Source: JBALVT01 sp045110675
GTDB taxonomy: Bacteria; Pseudomonadota; Gammaproteobacteria; Pseudomonadales; Halieaceae
DNA: 64,000 bases
Assembly (NCBI GenBank): GCA_045110675.1
Contig: JBGCGJ010000036.1
Coordinates: 1-64,000 of the forward strand
Direction: 5' to 3'
A model generated the notes under the pieces. That model saw only the letters and a program-made list of their open reading frames with translations. It did not search any database and was not told the DNA's origin. Both the position numbers and the translations under genes were made by a program. Of the stretch, positions 53,432 through 63,414 are shown piece after piece; positions within the stretch are counted from its first letter, which is position 1, and each line of letters opens with the position of its first letter.

Positions 53432-53881
53432 CTAGTCGTCACTCTGTGGACCCGGCCCCAACACGTCAAACGACCCAATATGCGCCGAGTTAATCTTGGT
53501 CCGATGAGTTAAAAGCCAACGCCCATCCACACATCGCCACTGGTCATGGTAGTCACCCAAAGTCCGAAAACTCATTTGAGATTTCTCGCCGGTCCCCAGG
53601 TGCATATCGCTAACATAGGCCTTGCTAGATGCTGTCTCACCGTCGATATCAATCAGCACATTGCCGAGCAAGTGTTGCGTGGGGCCGCAGTCGTCAAGAT
53701 AGGAGCGCATCGTGTGAAGAAATGCTTCACGCCCTTCTTGATGACCCAGCCCTAAATCGGAAGTCATGGTTTCGATGGTGAGGTCATCGAAAGCACCCCA
53801 GTTTCGATCATCCATTGCGCGGGCCACTGCAACCAATCTTCGGTAGATTTCTCGTTCAGCCAGTAGTTGGTGTAATTCCAT
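53432..53881 (-). CDS. SnoaL-like/dioxygenase beta-subunit-like protein
   Basis: 149 aa. YRRLVAVARAMDDRNWGAFDDLTIETMTSD at the N-terminus and RTLGDYHDQWRCVDGRWLLTHRTKINSAHIG at the end are the NTF2-fold pattern shared with aromatic-ring dioxygenase beta subunits. No alpha subunit is near. It follows a second NTF2-fold gene by 10 bp. Confidence 0.75.
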   Translation of the reverse strand: MELHQLLAEREIYRRLVAVARAMDDRNWGAFDDLTIETMTSDLGLGHQEGREAFLHTMRSYLDDCGPTQHLLGNVLIDIDGETASSKAYVSDMHLGTGEKSQMSFRTLGDYHDQWRCVDGRWLLTHRTKINSAHIGSFDVLGPGPQSDD

Positions 53882-53891
53882 TGTTATTGCG

Positions 53892-54362
53892 CTAGCTGTC
53901 TTTGGCGGCCGCTGCGTCTATCTTTTTCTTGGCCTCTATCCACGCGCCGATCATCACACCCATATTGTGCGGGTTGTAGGCATCTTCTTCGTATTTGAAC
54001 ATGCCGTTACCGGCGTAGTGCAGAATCGTGAGATTGGGTTCCTCATAGATTTTCCCGTCGCCCAAATCCTTCATGCGATTCATGACTTCACAAATCACCC
54101 AACCCTTGTCTTCATCAATTGAATACCAGCGGACTGGAAATGCGGTCATGTCACTAGGAGGCCATTCGTTCATTGTTTTGGTGATCCAAGTACAGATATT
54201 TTCCCTGCCCCAAAAACGACCGTAATGATGTTCGAAATAGGTGGCGTCTTCCGTGAAGCACATCGACCAATCTGTCCAATCTTTGGTTTGCGCGCCTTTG
54301 AGTGCGGCGGCCTGAAACTTATCAAAGGTTTCCTCTATCTCTTCCCTGCTCCAACGTCCCAT
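53892..54362 (-). CDS. SnoaL-like/NTF2-fold protein
   Basis: 156 aa from the ATG at 54362 (strong GAGGAGAA upstream; the frame to 54458 has no ribosome site). WSREEIEETFDKFQAAALKGAQTKDWTDWSMCFTEDATYFEHHYGRFWGRE is the NTF2-fold opening, with AWIEAKKKIDAAAA at the end. It forms an operon with the gene at 53432. Confidence 0.8.
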   Translation of the reverse strand: MGRWSREEIEETFDKFQAAALKGAQTKDWTDWSMCFTEDATYFEHHYGRFWGRENICTWITKTMNEWPPSDMTAFPVRWYSIDEDKGWVICEVMNRMKDLGDGKIYEEPNLTILHYAGNGMFKYEEDAYNPHNMGVMIGAWIEAKKKIDAAAAKDS

Positions 54363-54577
54363 GGTTATTCTCCTCGTGGGGTAAACATTGCGTGTCTCTA
54401 TAAATACTGCAGTACTTTTGTTCACTTTAGCAGCAACAGTGCACGGCTGTGCGAGCAAGGGCCACTTTTAGTACAAGGTTCTAAACCCATCCGACAACAG
54501 TGCGTGAGCCATCATTTTTTTCTGCTAAAGTAGCCCGCCTTTGAAACTTCACATAAACGCCGAATGAAGGAAGCTCA

Positions 54578-55006
54578 ATGAATTCACCTGCTCGCATAAA
54601 ACCACCCTTGGGACACGACAACGCTTGGTGGTGGGAACAAGCCGATGAAGGGCACCTAACCATCCAGCGATGCAAGTCGTGTAATACCCTGCGCCACCCT
54701 CCCCGGCCCATGTGTTCAGAGTGCAGATCGATGGAATGGGATTTTATTGAGTCCACTGGTCGCGGTACCGTCGCCAGTTTTACGGTACTTCACCACCCCC
54801 AATTCCCAGGCTACAAATACCCGCTTGTTATCGTTCTGGTCGATCTGGAAGAAGGGACTCGCATTACCTCCGAGTTACACGATTGCGACCGCGCAGATGT
54901 GAAGTTTGGCATGAGGGTGCAGGCCTTCATTCATAAAGATGAGGACGGCTTCAAAATACCTATGTTTAAGCCCGCCGACACTAGCACTGATGCAGGGGTA
55001 GCCTAG
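54578..55006 (+). CDS. DUF35 OB-fold/zinc-ribbon acyl-CoA protein
   Basis: 142 aa. Zinc ribbon C32-x2-C35...C46-x2-C49 (RCKSCNTLRHPPRPMCSEC), then an OB-fold (GTVASFTVLHHPQFPGYKYP). DUF35 proteins partner thiolase-like enzymes, for example ChsH2 with Ltp2. The thiolase-like gene starts 2 bp after the stop, so the two are translationally linked. Confidence 0.9.
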   Translation: MNSPARIKPPLGHDNAWWWEQADEGHLTIQRCKSCNTLRHPPRPMCSECRSMEWDFIESTGRGTVASFTVLHHPQFPGYKYPLVIVLVDLEEGTRITSELHDCDRADVKFGMRVQAFIHKDEDGFKIPMFKPADTSTDAGVA

Positions 55007-55008
55007 TA

Positions 55009-56178
55009 ATGCCGATTAGCATGAAGAACGAAGCGGCCATCGCCGGTATTGGCAACACAGCCTACAGCAAGAACTCCGGCGTCTCTGAGCTTGCACTGGC
55101 CTGCGAAGCCATCAGCAATTGCCTGGACGATGCCGGCCTCGACCCCACAATGGTGGACGGCCTGGTGACCTATACGCTGGATTCCAGCGATGAAGTAGAA
55201 GTTGCCCGCGCTGTCGGCATGGGTGATCTGACAATGTTCGCCAAAATTAACTACGGAGGTGGCGCTGCTGTAGGCCTGATTCAACAGGCTGTGATGGCTG
55301 TTGCCACAGGGGCCGCCAACAATGTTGTGGTGTGGCGCGCCATGAACGGTCGCTCTGGTCAGCGCATGGGTCAGGGGGTTTCGGGTGACATTATTAGCAG
55401 CGATCTAATCCACTGGTCCTGGTACATGGCCTATGGAATGCTCACACCGGTGTCATGGGTGGCCATGATCGCCAACGGCTATATGCATGAATACGGTGTT
55501 ACCAGCGAACACCTCGCCGAGGTAGCCATCGCCCAGAGAAACTTTGCGATGAACAATCCTGCCGCGGCAGGCTATGGCAGTGAACTCACTCTCGAAAAAT
55601 ACATGAACGCAAAAATGGTATCGGAGCCCCTGCGGCTTTACGACTGCTGCCAGGAGACCGACGGCGGTTGTGCGCTATTAATTACCAGTACCGAACGCGC
55701 ACGCGACTTAAAGCAAGCACCGGCGGTCATTCGCGGTGTCACTCAGGCATCGACCCGGGGCCAGGAACAAATGACAAGTTTCTATCGCGACGATTTAAAG
55801 TCGCTTCCGGAAATGGAATTGGCGGCGAAGCGGGTTTATGACATGGCGGGACTCGGTCCCGCCGATATCGATGCGGCATGCCTCTACGACGCCTTTACAC
55901 CCGAGGTGATAATGCAGCTGGAGTCCTTTGGTTTTTGCGGCCGTGGCGAGGCCAAAGATTTTGTCGCCGACGGCAACCTGCGCCTGGATGGACGTCTACC
56001 GAACAACACCCATGGCGGACTGTTATCCGAGGCGTATATTCACGGTGTTAACAACATCGCAGAAGGCGCGCGGCTGGTTCGAGGCACTTCGACCAATCAG
56101 CCCGAGGGCGTTGAGCATGTCTTGGTTTCCAGTGGTGTAGGTGTGCCGACGGGCGCGCTGATTCTGGGCAGAGACTAG
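55009..56178 (+). CDS. Thiolase-like lipid-transfer protein (Ltp2/SCP-x type)
   Basis: 389 aa. Thiolase fold with AAIAGIGNTAYSKNSG at the start. The usual nucleophilic Cys region is replaced by NYGGGAAVGLIQQA. DIDAACLYDAFTPEVIMQLES and LSEAYIHGVNNIAEGARL are retained, with Tyr residues where Ltp2-type retro-aldolases have conserved tyrosines. With its DUF35 partner it may cleave a side-chain aldol intermediate. A condensing or carbon-carbon cleaving role without Cys is inferred. Confidence 0.82.
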   Translation: MPISMKNEAAIAGIGNTAYSKNSGVSELALACEAISNCLDDAGLDPTMVDGLVTYTLDSSDEVEVARAVGMGDLTMFAKINYGGGAAVGLIQQAVMAVATGAANNVVVWRAMNGRSGQRMGQGVSGDIISSDLIHWSWYMAYGMLTPVSWVAMIANGYMHEYGVTSEHLAEVAIAQRNFAMNNPAAAGYGSELTLEKYMNAKMVSEPLRLYDCCQETDGGCALLITSTERARDLKQAPAVIRGVTQASTRGQEQMTSFYRDDLKSLPEMELAAKRVYDMAGLGPADIDAACLYDAFTPEVIMQLESFGFCGRGEAKDFVADGNLRLDGRLPNNTHGGLLSEAYIHGVNNIAEGARLVRGTSTNQPEGVEHVLVSSGVGVPTGALILGRD

Positions 56179-56181
56179 CGT

Positions 56182-57498
56182 TTATAAACCCATAATAATG
56201 CGTTCGTCGTCAAACATATTGGCGCCGGGCGCCAGCATTTGAACGTAGCGATCGAAGTACAAAAATTGTTTGAGCAGTAAGGTGAACGAGCGCGGGAATC
56301 TTATCCCGTGATTTCTCGCAACTTCCCCTAGACTGTTGATAACATCATTCACATCGCTGCCTGCGGCTGCACTTTCGCCAAACACAAATGCCTCTGGGTC
56401 TACCGCATTCATTGCGCGAAACACGTCGGCTATGTCGCGCTCGAGACGATCAACGCTGATGTTTTCGCGCGTCATTCCCACATCTAACATCGACTGGGCC
56501 ACCTTTCGGTAGTCCTCTTCACCCAGCCCGGTAAACAACCCGAAAACGGCTTGCCAGGAATCGGGACTGACTCGCCCCACCATCCCAAAGTCGATAAAGC
56601 CCACTCTCCCGTCGTCCAGCAACAGCATATTGCCGCTGTGCAAATCCGCGTGGAAAAAGTCACAGCCCATCAGGCTGGAAAACCAAACGTTCAGCGCTTC
56701 AAACAATGCCCCGGCCGGATCGAGCTTGAGTTCCTTCAGCGCCGCCGGGTCCGTCAGCGAGCAACCGTAGAAACGCTCCATGGTTAACACACGTGAACCG
56801 GAAGCTTGATGATAGGGTTTGGGTGCCACCACCGATTGAACACCGGTGTTACGCAAAAAGTTATTGAAGCCGTCGAGGTGCGCTGCCTCTTTAACAAAGT
56901 CACACTCATCGATCATCGCTTGATACATCTCTGCCACAAGCCCGGTCAGCGCATCTCGATCGGTATTGGGCAATATGAACTCCAGCAACCAGATCAAGAT
57001 GTAAACGCTGTGAAGATCCACGGTGATGATCGCCTGCACACCCGGCTTCTGAACCTTGACCACCACGTCCTCACCCGACAACAAAGTGGCCGCATGCACC
57101 TGGGCAATCGACGCCGACGCTAAAGGGTTTGGATCTATGGACAGAAAGAGTTCGCTTATCGGTTTTTCCAAATCCTCTTCGATAATCTGACGAACCGTGC
57201 GAAAAGGAATGGCAGCCGTTTGATCCAGTAACTGCTGAAATTCATCGACATATTCTTTGGGAAACAACGAAGGCGAGCTGGCAATAAACTGACCGAACTT
57301 AATATAGGTCGCACCGAGTGCCTCAAACAGTTCGCGCAACTCTGCCGCGGGCGGCATTTTGCGCTGCACGCTCCAGCGCAGCGCGCGAGGGGATACATTG
57401 GCGATCGTCTGGGCGACTCGAAAACTGCCGCGCACACTCAACTCAGCAAGGCCGATTTTGCGGGCGACAGTGGTGTCGATATTGGGAATCAGTGCCAT
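56182..57498 (-). CDS. ABC1/AarF (UbiB-like) kinase
   Basis: 438 aa from the ATG at 57498; the longer GTG start is less likely. The ABC1 motifs are clear: GATYIKFGQFIASSPSLFPKEYVDEF (KxGQ), ASIAQVHAA, VVVKVQKPGV (Lys), FFHADLHSGNMLLLDDGRVGFIDFGMVG (HxDxxxxN and DFG). UbiB-like proteins act in coenzyme Q homeostasis through ATPase activity. The C-terminal membrane helices of true UbiB are not evident. It is minus-strand, convergent with the thiolase gene. Confidence 0.88.
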   Translation of the reverse strand: MALIPNIDTTVARKIGLAELSVRGSFRVAQTIANVSPRALRWSVQRKMPPAAELRELFEALGATYIKFGQFIASSPSLFPKEYVDEFQQLLDQTAAIPFRTVRQIIEEDLEKPISELFLSIDPNPLASASIAQVHAATLLSGEDVVVKVQKPGVQAIITVDLHSVYILIWLLEFILPNTDRDALTGLVAEMYQAMIDECDFVKEAAHLDGFNNFLRNTGVQSVVAPKPYHQASGSRVLTMERFYGCSLTDPAALKELKLDPAGALFEALNVWFSSLMGCDFFHADLHSGNMLLLDDGRVGFIDFGMVGRVSPDSWQAVFGLFTGLGEEDYRKVAQSMLDVGMTRENISVDRLERDIADVFRAMNAVDPEAFVFGESAAAGSDVNDVINSLGEVARNHGIRFPRSFTLLLKQFLYFDRYVQMLAPGANMFDDERIIMGL

Positions 57499-57642
57499 AG
57501 GGTGTGGTACGCAGAATGAAAATCCGGGCCATATGAACACACAGGATTAGAATGCTCAACCTAAAGACTATCGACTTTGACGTGTGCCCTACTCGGCCCA
57601 CAGCACCGGTAAAAAAGTCAACACTGATTTTTTTTATATAAC

Positions 57643-57675
57643 CGTTACAATACTGTTAAAAATATAACGATAACG
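57643..57675 (+). promoter_or_regulatory. AT-rich region with inverted GTTA/TAAC repeats upstream of the esterase gene
   Basis: CGTTA at 57643-57647 and TAACG at 57671-57675 form outer arms, with inner GTTA and TAAC units in an otherwise AT-rich 50 bp just upstream of the gene at 57693. The symmetry is suggestive of a regulator site only. Confidence 0.3.
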
Positions 57676-57692
57676 AGTTTGGAAACCTACTT

Positions 57693-58985
57693 ATGACTAT
57701 GAGTGTTTACCGACGCCGCGCCCAAAAAGTCCACCTGGACGGCCTTCATCACCCAGATTTTGCCCATGTTGAAGCAGCGCTTCGAAAGCAACTAGCGAAT
57801 TACCGCGGCGGTGCTGCCGTGTGCGTTTATCATCGCGGCGAAAAGGTGGTAGATCTCTGGGGCGGCTTTAGTGATGAGGACAATTCACTGTGGCAGCAGG
57901 ACACCATGGCTCCCAGTTTTTCCACCTCGAAAGGCGTATGCTCCACCCTCTTACATATTTTTGCAGACCGCGGCCTCGTTGACTACGACGCACCTGTAGC
58001 CAAGTACTGGCCGGAATTTGCCCAGGCGGGCAAGGCCAGAATCACCGTGCGCCAGGTGCTGTCTCACCAGTCCGGGCTGTACCACATTCGCCAGATGGTC
58101 GACCGAGCAGATCGAATGCTCGATTGGGATTACATGATCAAGGCGATCGAAAAATCACCGCCTGTTCACACCCCCGGAACGCGAACCGGCTATCACGGCT
58201 TAACCTATGGGTTCATAGTGGGTGAAATCATCCAACGGGTCTCTGGGAAAAAATTCTCCAACCTTGTGCAATCAGAAATTGCCAAACCCCTGGGTTTGGA
58301 CGGCATGTACATTGGCGCCCCCAAGAAAGAGCTGCACCGAGCTGCACAATTGATATTCCCCAAGGCAACCCAGAGTATGGCGAAAACCTCTCTCGGTTAC
58401 TTTCTAGAAGCCTACGCGTCTGGCGCCAGCAAATTTCTGCGGGCAATGGGCCAGGATTCTGATCTCACCAGTATTTTTGACGCCCTGGCTCCGCGCGGAA
58501 TCAGCGATTTTGAGTTCAACTCTCACGGAACACTTCGAGCGGCCATCCCATCGGCTAACGGACTGTTTACAGCGCGCTCACTGGCGAAGATGTATGCGAT
58601 GCTCGCCTCGGGTGGTGAGTTCAACGGCGTGAGATTGTTGTCCGAAGACACCGTTAGAAAAGCGGGCACCTTGCAGAAACCCACTGGCAAAAATTCTGTC
58701 ATCCCTTTTGATATGCGATGGCGTCTCGGTTACCACGCCGTGGCAACCACCCGAGGTTTTCCCAAACAGGCGTTTGGACACTTCGGCTTTGGCGGCTCCG
58801 GCGCCTGGGCAGACCCCAGCCTGGATCTCTCTGTTGCTCTCATCGTTAACAGCGGAATGGGATCACCCTTTGGCGACACACGCACCGCGCGCATGGGCGG
58901 CGCGGCATTGGTGTGTGCCAGAGCCAGAGAACAGCGCCAATCTCGTTTCGCCAACCCGCTCAACGCGGCAAGCGCAGCCACCTGA
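57693..58985 (+). CDS. Family VIII-type serine esterase/beta-lactamase-fold hydrolase
   Basis: 430 aa. SxxK is S77-T-S-K80 (FSTSKGV) and the second catalytic Tyr is Tyr167 (GYHGLTYGF), with HFGFGGSGAWADP downstream. The fold is that of class C beta-lactamases and EstB-like esterases; no signal peptide is seen, so it is cytosolic. It starts the plus-strand catabolic run: the LLM gene begins 6 bp after its stop. Confidence 0.86.
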   Translation: MTMSVYRRRAQKVHLDGLHHPDFAHVEAALRKQLANYRGGAAVCVYHRGEKVVDLWGGFSDEDNSLWQQDTMAPSFSTSKGVCSTLLHIFADRGLVDYDAPVAKYWPEFAQAGKARITVRQVLSHQSGLYHIRQMVDRADRMLDWDYMIKAIEKSPPVHTPGTRTGYHGLTYGFIVGEIIQRVSGKKFSNLVQSEIAKPLGLDGMYIGAPKKELHRAAQLIFPKATQSMAKTSLGYFLEAYASGASKFLRAMGQDSDLTSIFDALAPRGISDFEFNSHGTLRAAIPSANGLFTARSLAKMYAMLASGGEFNGVRLLSEDTVRKAGTLQKPTGKNSVIPFDMRWRLGYHAVATTRGFPKQAFGHFGFGGSGAWADPSLDLSVALIVNSGMGSPFGDTRTARMGGAALVCARAREQRQSRFANPLNAASAAT

Positions 58986-58991
58986 TCTACC

Positions 58992-59981
58992 ATGGGCCAG
59001 GTGGTGAACAGCAATCTACGGCTCAACCTAACGGGCACTGAAAGCGACCCCAATGCCAGAGCACTGCGCTACCAGACGGCCATCGATATGGCCGAGTTCG
59101 CCGATCAAAACGGTTTTGCCAGTGTCAACGTTGAAGAGCATCACTGTGCGGAGAACGGCTGGCTGCCCTCCCCGCTAACGATGGCCGCAGCCATTGCGGC
59201 CAAAACCGATCAGGTGCGTATCGGTGTTATGGCCTTACTGGTTTCGCTGTACGATCCCATCCGCTTGGCAGAAGACATTGCGGTCATCGATATTCTCAGC
59301 AAAGGCAGGCTCAATTTTATCGCGGGTCTGGGCTACCGCGAAATCGAATTTCACGCCATGAACAAACCCTTCGATACGCGCGGGAAATGGATGGACCATG
59401 TGCTGGAAACCTTATTAGCTGCCTGGGGCGACGAGCCCTTCGAATACAATGGCAAAACCATCAACGTCACTCCAAAACCCTACAGCCGACCCCACCCTAT
59501 GTTTCTGGTGGGGGGCATGAGCAAGCCCGCAGCGAGACGCGCCGCGAGGCTCGGCCTACCCTTTGCACCGCCCATTGCCGACCCAGTGCTCGAAGCCTAT
59601 TACTATGAACAGCTAGCTGCCCACTCCAAAGAGGGGTTTACCTACTCACCCCCGGCGGACTTCTCCGTATTGTTTATCGATGAGAACCCCGATCAAGCCT
59701 GGGAGCAACTGGGCCACCACTTCCTCAATGAGACGCTGGAATACAGCAGCTGGAAAACCGAGGGGCTGAAGCGACCCCTGGAATTTAGCAGCGACAGCGT
59801 GAAGAGCCTGCGCGAGGAAAAGCGCTACGAAATTATCACCCCCCAAGAGTGCCTCGAACGCCACACGTCGCGCCCCGACTTCTTCGCGACACTACACCCT
59901 CTTATCGGCGGCATGCCACTGGATCGCGCCTGGAACTGTCTAAAGCTTTATACCGATCAGGTGTTGGGCGAGCTGAACTGA
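58992..59981 (+). CDS. LLM-class flavin-dependent oxidoreductase
   Basis: 329 aa of luciferase-like monooxygenase fold: MAEFADQNGFASVNVEEHH, IGVMALLVSLYDPIRLAEDIAVIDILSKGRLNFIAGLGY and KPYSRPHPMFLVGGMSKPA. Uses reduced FMN or F420-type cofactor to oxygenate or reduce a substrate not identifiable here. Tight spacing to the esterase suggests an operon. Confidence 0.88.
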   Translation: MGQVVNSNLRLNLTGTESDPNARALRYQTAIDMAEFADQNGFASVNVEEHHCAENGWLPSPLTMAAAIAAKTDQVRIGVMALLVSLYDPIRLAEDIAVIDILSKGRLNFIAGLGYREIEFHAMNKPFDTRGKWMDHVLETLLAAWGDEPFEYNGKTINVTPKPYSRPHPMFLVGGMSKPAARRAARLGLPFAPPIADPVLEAYYYEQLAAHSKEGFTYSPPADFSVLFIDENPDQAWEQLGHHFLNETLEYSSWKTEGLKRPLEFSSDSVKSLREEKRYEIITPQECLERHTSRPDFFATLHPLIGGMPLDRAWNCLKLYTDQVLGELN

Positions 59982-60054
59982 GATACCCAGATGCAAAACA
60001 CACCCCGCGCGGGTATTGTTTGATCTCTCATAGCACCGACACAGGAACCTTCCC

Positions 60055-61785
60055 ATGTACGACTTACTGATTCGCAACGCCAAAATTGTAGACGGCACCG
60101 GCTCGGCCGCTTTTCTAGGAGAGCTGGCGGTCAAAGACGGCAAAATCGCCGCCGTCGGATCCGTAGACGGCGATGCCAAACAGGAGATCGATGCCCAGGG
60201 AAATCTGCTGACCCCAGGTTGGGTAGACGTGCACTCACACATGGATGGCCAAGCCACCTGGGACCCTTTGTGTAGCCCGGCACCCAATCATGGCATTACT
60301 ACCTTGGTCATGGGCAACTGCGGCATTGGTTTTGCCCCCTGTGAACCCAATGACGAAGCGAGAGACAGACTGATCGCTGTGGTCGAAGACGTCGAAGACA
60401 TTCCCGGAGCCGCTCTGCACGAGGGTGTAGATCTCGGCGGGCGCCGCATCACCGAAAAAAACAACGCAGTCGATAATTTCCCCCGCGCCATCGACGTTGG
60501 CGCGCAGGTGCCACACTGTGCCGTGCGCACTTATGTCATGGGCGAGCGCGGAACCCACAATGGAGTAGCAACGCCAGAAGACGTCGACAAAATGTCGGCT
60601 ATCGTTAAGGAAGGTATCCAAGCCGGCGCACTGGGCTTTACCACCTCCCGCACCGAGTTACATACCACTCGAGAAGACCAAGCCATGCCGGGAACCTACG
60701 CCGATGAAGCAGAACTCATGGGCATCGGCAAAGCCATTGGTGAAACGGAGGGTAAGGCCATTTTTGGTCTGGTCTCGGATTTTCACAATTGGGAAGAAGA
60801 GATGGACTGGATGACACGGCTGTCTATTGAGAACAACTGCCAGATCAACTTTGTATTATTTTTTCGGGAAGAGTCGGATTGGGAGCGCGTACTACTGCAA
60901 TTGGAATACGTAAAGAAAGCCAATGCAGCGGGCGCCAAACTGATTCCCCACGTGGGCGCCAGAGCGGTGAATATACTGTTGAGCTGGGATGGCACCATCA
61001 ACCCTTTCAGTTTTCACGCCAACTATGCGGCGCTCTCGGTGATGTCCCACGAGGAGCGCCTGGCAGAATTGCGCAAACCAGAAGTGCGCGCTGCCATCCT
61101 CGCCGAAGATACACCGCTCATGGGCGACGATTTCATGGACACTATTATCGGCGGCTGGGACAAGCTTTACGAACTGGGGAACCCGCCCAATTACGAGCCG
61201 GGGCCAGAAGACAGCATCGCCGTGAAAGCCGCCGAAGCGGGTGTGCCAGCGGATGAATACTGTTTCGATCTGATGATGAAAAGTGAAGGCAAGAACGTTG
61301 TCTACTTTCCCTGCTTTGGCTACGGCACCAACGATCTCAGCCGTCAGGTAGAAATGCTGGAAGATGAAAACACCGTTATGTCACTGGCTGATACCGGAGC
61401 CCACTGCGGTGTGCTGTGCGACGCCAGCATACCCACGCAAATGCTCAGTTACTTTTCGCGAGACCGGCAGCGCGGACCCCGTTTCGATATTGAGAAAGCG
61501 GTGAAAATGCAAACCCGCGACACCGCTCGCTGTGTGGGGCTGGATGATCGCGGCACTTTGGAAATTGGCATGAAAGCCGACCTCAACATTATCGATTTTG
61601 AAAAGCTCCAGCTGGATGCACCGGAAATTATCTTTGATCTGCCCGCCGGCGGTCGCCGCATGTTCCAGGGCGCACAAGGTTATGTTGCCACCATCGTCAG
61701 TGGCGAGGTGATTATGAACAACGGCGTTTACACCGGCGCAGTACCGGGCAAACTCATTCGCGGCAGCCAGGCCGCACCAGCGTAA
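60055..61785 (+). CDS. N-acyl-D-amino-acid deacylase-like amidohydrolase
   Basis: 576 aa. Amidohydrolase start LIRNAKIVDGTG; metal HxH at His60/His62 (DVHSHMDGQATWDP); MGNCGIGFAPC and LGFTTSRTELHT are D-aminoacylase hallmarks. The C-terminal RCVGLDDRGTLEIGMKADLNIID is the usual closing. It is likely a zinc enzyme removing an acyl or similar group from an amide. It starts 73 bp after the LLM gene. Confidence 0.88.
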   Translation: MYDLLIRNAKIVDGTGSAAFLGELAVKDGKIAAVGSVDGDAKQEIDAQGNLLTPGWVDVHSHMDGQATWDPLCSPAPNHGITTLVMGNCGIGFAPCEPNDEARDRLIAVVEDVEDIPGAALHEGVDLGGRRITEKNNAVDNFPRAIDVGAQVPHCAVRTYVMGERGTHNGVATPEDVDKMSAIVKEGIQAGALGFTTSRTELHTTREDQAMPGTYADEAELMGIGKAIGETEGKAIFGLVSDFHNWEEEMDWMTRLSIENNCQINFVLFFREESDWERVLLQLEYVKKANAAGAKLIPHVGARAVNILLSWDGTINPFSFHANYAALSVMSHEERLAELRKPEVRAAILAEDTPLMGDDFMDTIIGGWDKLYELGNPPNYEPGPEDSIAVKAAEAGVPADEYCFDLMMKSEGKNVVYFPCFGYGTNDLSRQVEMLEDENTVMSLADTGAHCGVLCDASIPTQMLSYFSRDRQRGPRFDIEKAVKMQTRDTARCVGLDDRGTLEIGMKADLNIIDFEKLQLDAPEIIFDLPAGGRRMFQGAQGYVATIVSGEVIMNNGVYTGAVPGKLIRGSQAAPA

Positions 61786-61832
61786 TTTTGGTATAAACTG
61801 CCGACCCGGAGACTTAAGGCAAGCGAGATTTC

Positions 61833-63287
61833 ATGACAGTTGAATACCTAGACGTGCTGATCGTAGGCGCGGGCATTTCCGGAATTGGATCGGGATGCCA
61901 CCTGCAAAAGAAATGCCCTGGAAAAAGCTTCGCTATTCTGGAGGGACGGCAATCTCTGGGTGGCACCTGGGATCTATTCCGCTACCCCGGTGTTCGCTCT
62001 GATTCCGATATGTACACCCTCGGTTATAACTTCAAGCCCTGGAACCATGCCAAGGCGATTGCCGATGCACCCGATATTCTGGACTACCTGCGAGAAACCG
62101 TCGTAGAGAACCAGTTGGTCGAAAAAATTCGCTATCAGCACAAAGTTGTAAGCGCAAACTGGTCTGATCAAAATGCGCGCTGGATAGTAGAAGTTGAGTG
62201 CGGAGAACCTGCAGAGAAACGCACCCTAGAATGCGGTTTCCTGCACATGTGCAGCGGCTATTACAATTACGCCGAAGGCTTCACACCTGAATTTAACGGT
62301 AGAGACAGTTTCAAGGGACAGATTGTACACCCACAATTTTGGCCTGAAGACATCGACTATGCCGGTAAGAAGGTGGTCATTATCGGCAGCGGTGCTACGG
62401 CCGTAACGCTAGTACCTGCCATGGCAAAAACGGCAGAACATGTCACTATGGTGCAGCGCTCACCCTCTTACCTGGCTTCACGTTCGGCAGTAGATAAAAC
62501 AGCCAATCGGCTGCGAAAGCTGCTGCCAAACAAAGTGGCCTATTTTATTACTCGCTGGCAAAACATCCTCGCCCAACGCTTCGTCTATAACGCCTTTCAG
62601 AGATGGCCGCAGAAGTCGAAGGAAAAACTGATAGAGCGAGTCACTGAGCAGCTGGGTCCAGATTACGACGTGGGCACCCACTTCACACCCAACTACAACC
62701 CCTGGGACCAACGGCTGTGCCTGGTGCCGGATAACGATATGTTCGACGCAATCTCCAACGGCAGCGCATCGGTGGTAACCGACCACATCGATACTTTTAC
62801 TGAGCGGGGCTTGCGCCTTAAATCGGGTGAGGAGCTGGATGCGGATATCATTGTCACTGCCACCGGCATCAACATGCAGTTTCTCAGCGATATCAAATTA
62901 ACCGTCAATGACAAGACGCTCGAACCCAACAAGGCACTCAGCTACAAGGGACTGATGGTCAGCGATATTCCCAATATGGCTATTTCCGTGGGATACACCA
63001 ATGCCTCCTGGACGCTCAAGTGCGACCTCACCTGCGACTACGTCTGCCGCTTACTGAATCACATGGATAAACACGGCTACACCACCTGCACTCCAAACAC
63101 CAAGAATCCCGACGGAAAAACCGACCCCTACTGGAATCTGACCTCTGGCTATGTCACTCGCGCCGCCCATTTGTTTCCCCGCCAGGGGACACAAGAGCCC
63201 TGGAGGCTCTATCAAAATTACCTGAAAGATATTTTCATGCTCCGCTACAAACCTCTGGACGACGGCGTGCTGGAGTTTTCTAGCTAA
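61833..63287 (+). CDS. Flavin monooxygenase of Baeyer-Villiger type
   Basis: 484 aa. FAD motif GAGISGIG near residue 12, second nucleotide motif IIGSGATAV near 188. The Baeyer-Villiger fingerprint FxGxxxHxxxWP is complete: FKGQIVHPQFWP at residues 160-171. The family turns ketones into esters or lactones with NADPH and O2. Following genes (esterase upstream, DMGDH-like downstream) fit a carbon-skeleton degradation route. Confidence 0.9.
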   Translation: MTVEYLDVLIVGAGISGIGSGCHLQKKCPGKSFAILEGRQSLGGTWDLFRYPGVRSDSDMYTLGYNFKPWNHAKAIADAPDILDYLRETVVENQLVEKIRYQHKVVSANWSDQNARWIVEVECGEPAEKRTLECGFLHMCSGYYNYAEGFTPEFNGRDSFKGQIVHPQFWPEDIDYAGKKVVIIGSGATAVTLVPAMAKTAEHVTMVQRSPSYLASRSAVDKTANRLRKLLPNKVAYFITRWQNILAQRFVYNAFQRWPQKSKEKLIERVTEQLGPDYDVGTHFTPNYNPWDQRLCLVPDNDMFDAISNGSASVVTDHIDTFTERGLRLKSGEELDADIIVTATGINMQFLSDIKLTVNDKTLEPNKALSYKGLMVSDIPNMAISVGYTNASWTLKCDLTCDYVCRLLNHMDKHGYTTCTPNTKNPDGKTDPYWNLTSGYVTRAAHLFPRQGTQEPWRLYQNYLKDIFMLRYKPLDDGVLEFSS

Positions 63288-63414
63288 TCCGGCGGCACCA
63301 GCGATGTCGCACATTGGTCGTTCGATGTCGCATACAGGTTCTTTGCGCTCGATCGAACTGGTTAGACTTGATTTCTGACACTACATCCATCTCGCGTCGA
63401 GAGTGAACAATAAT

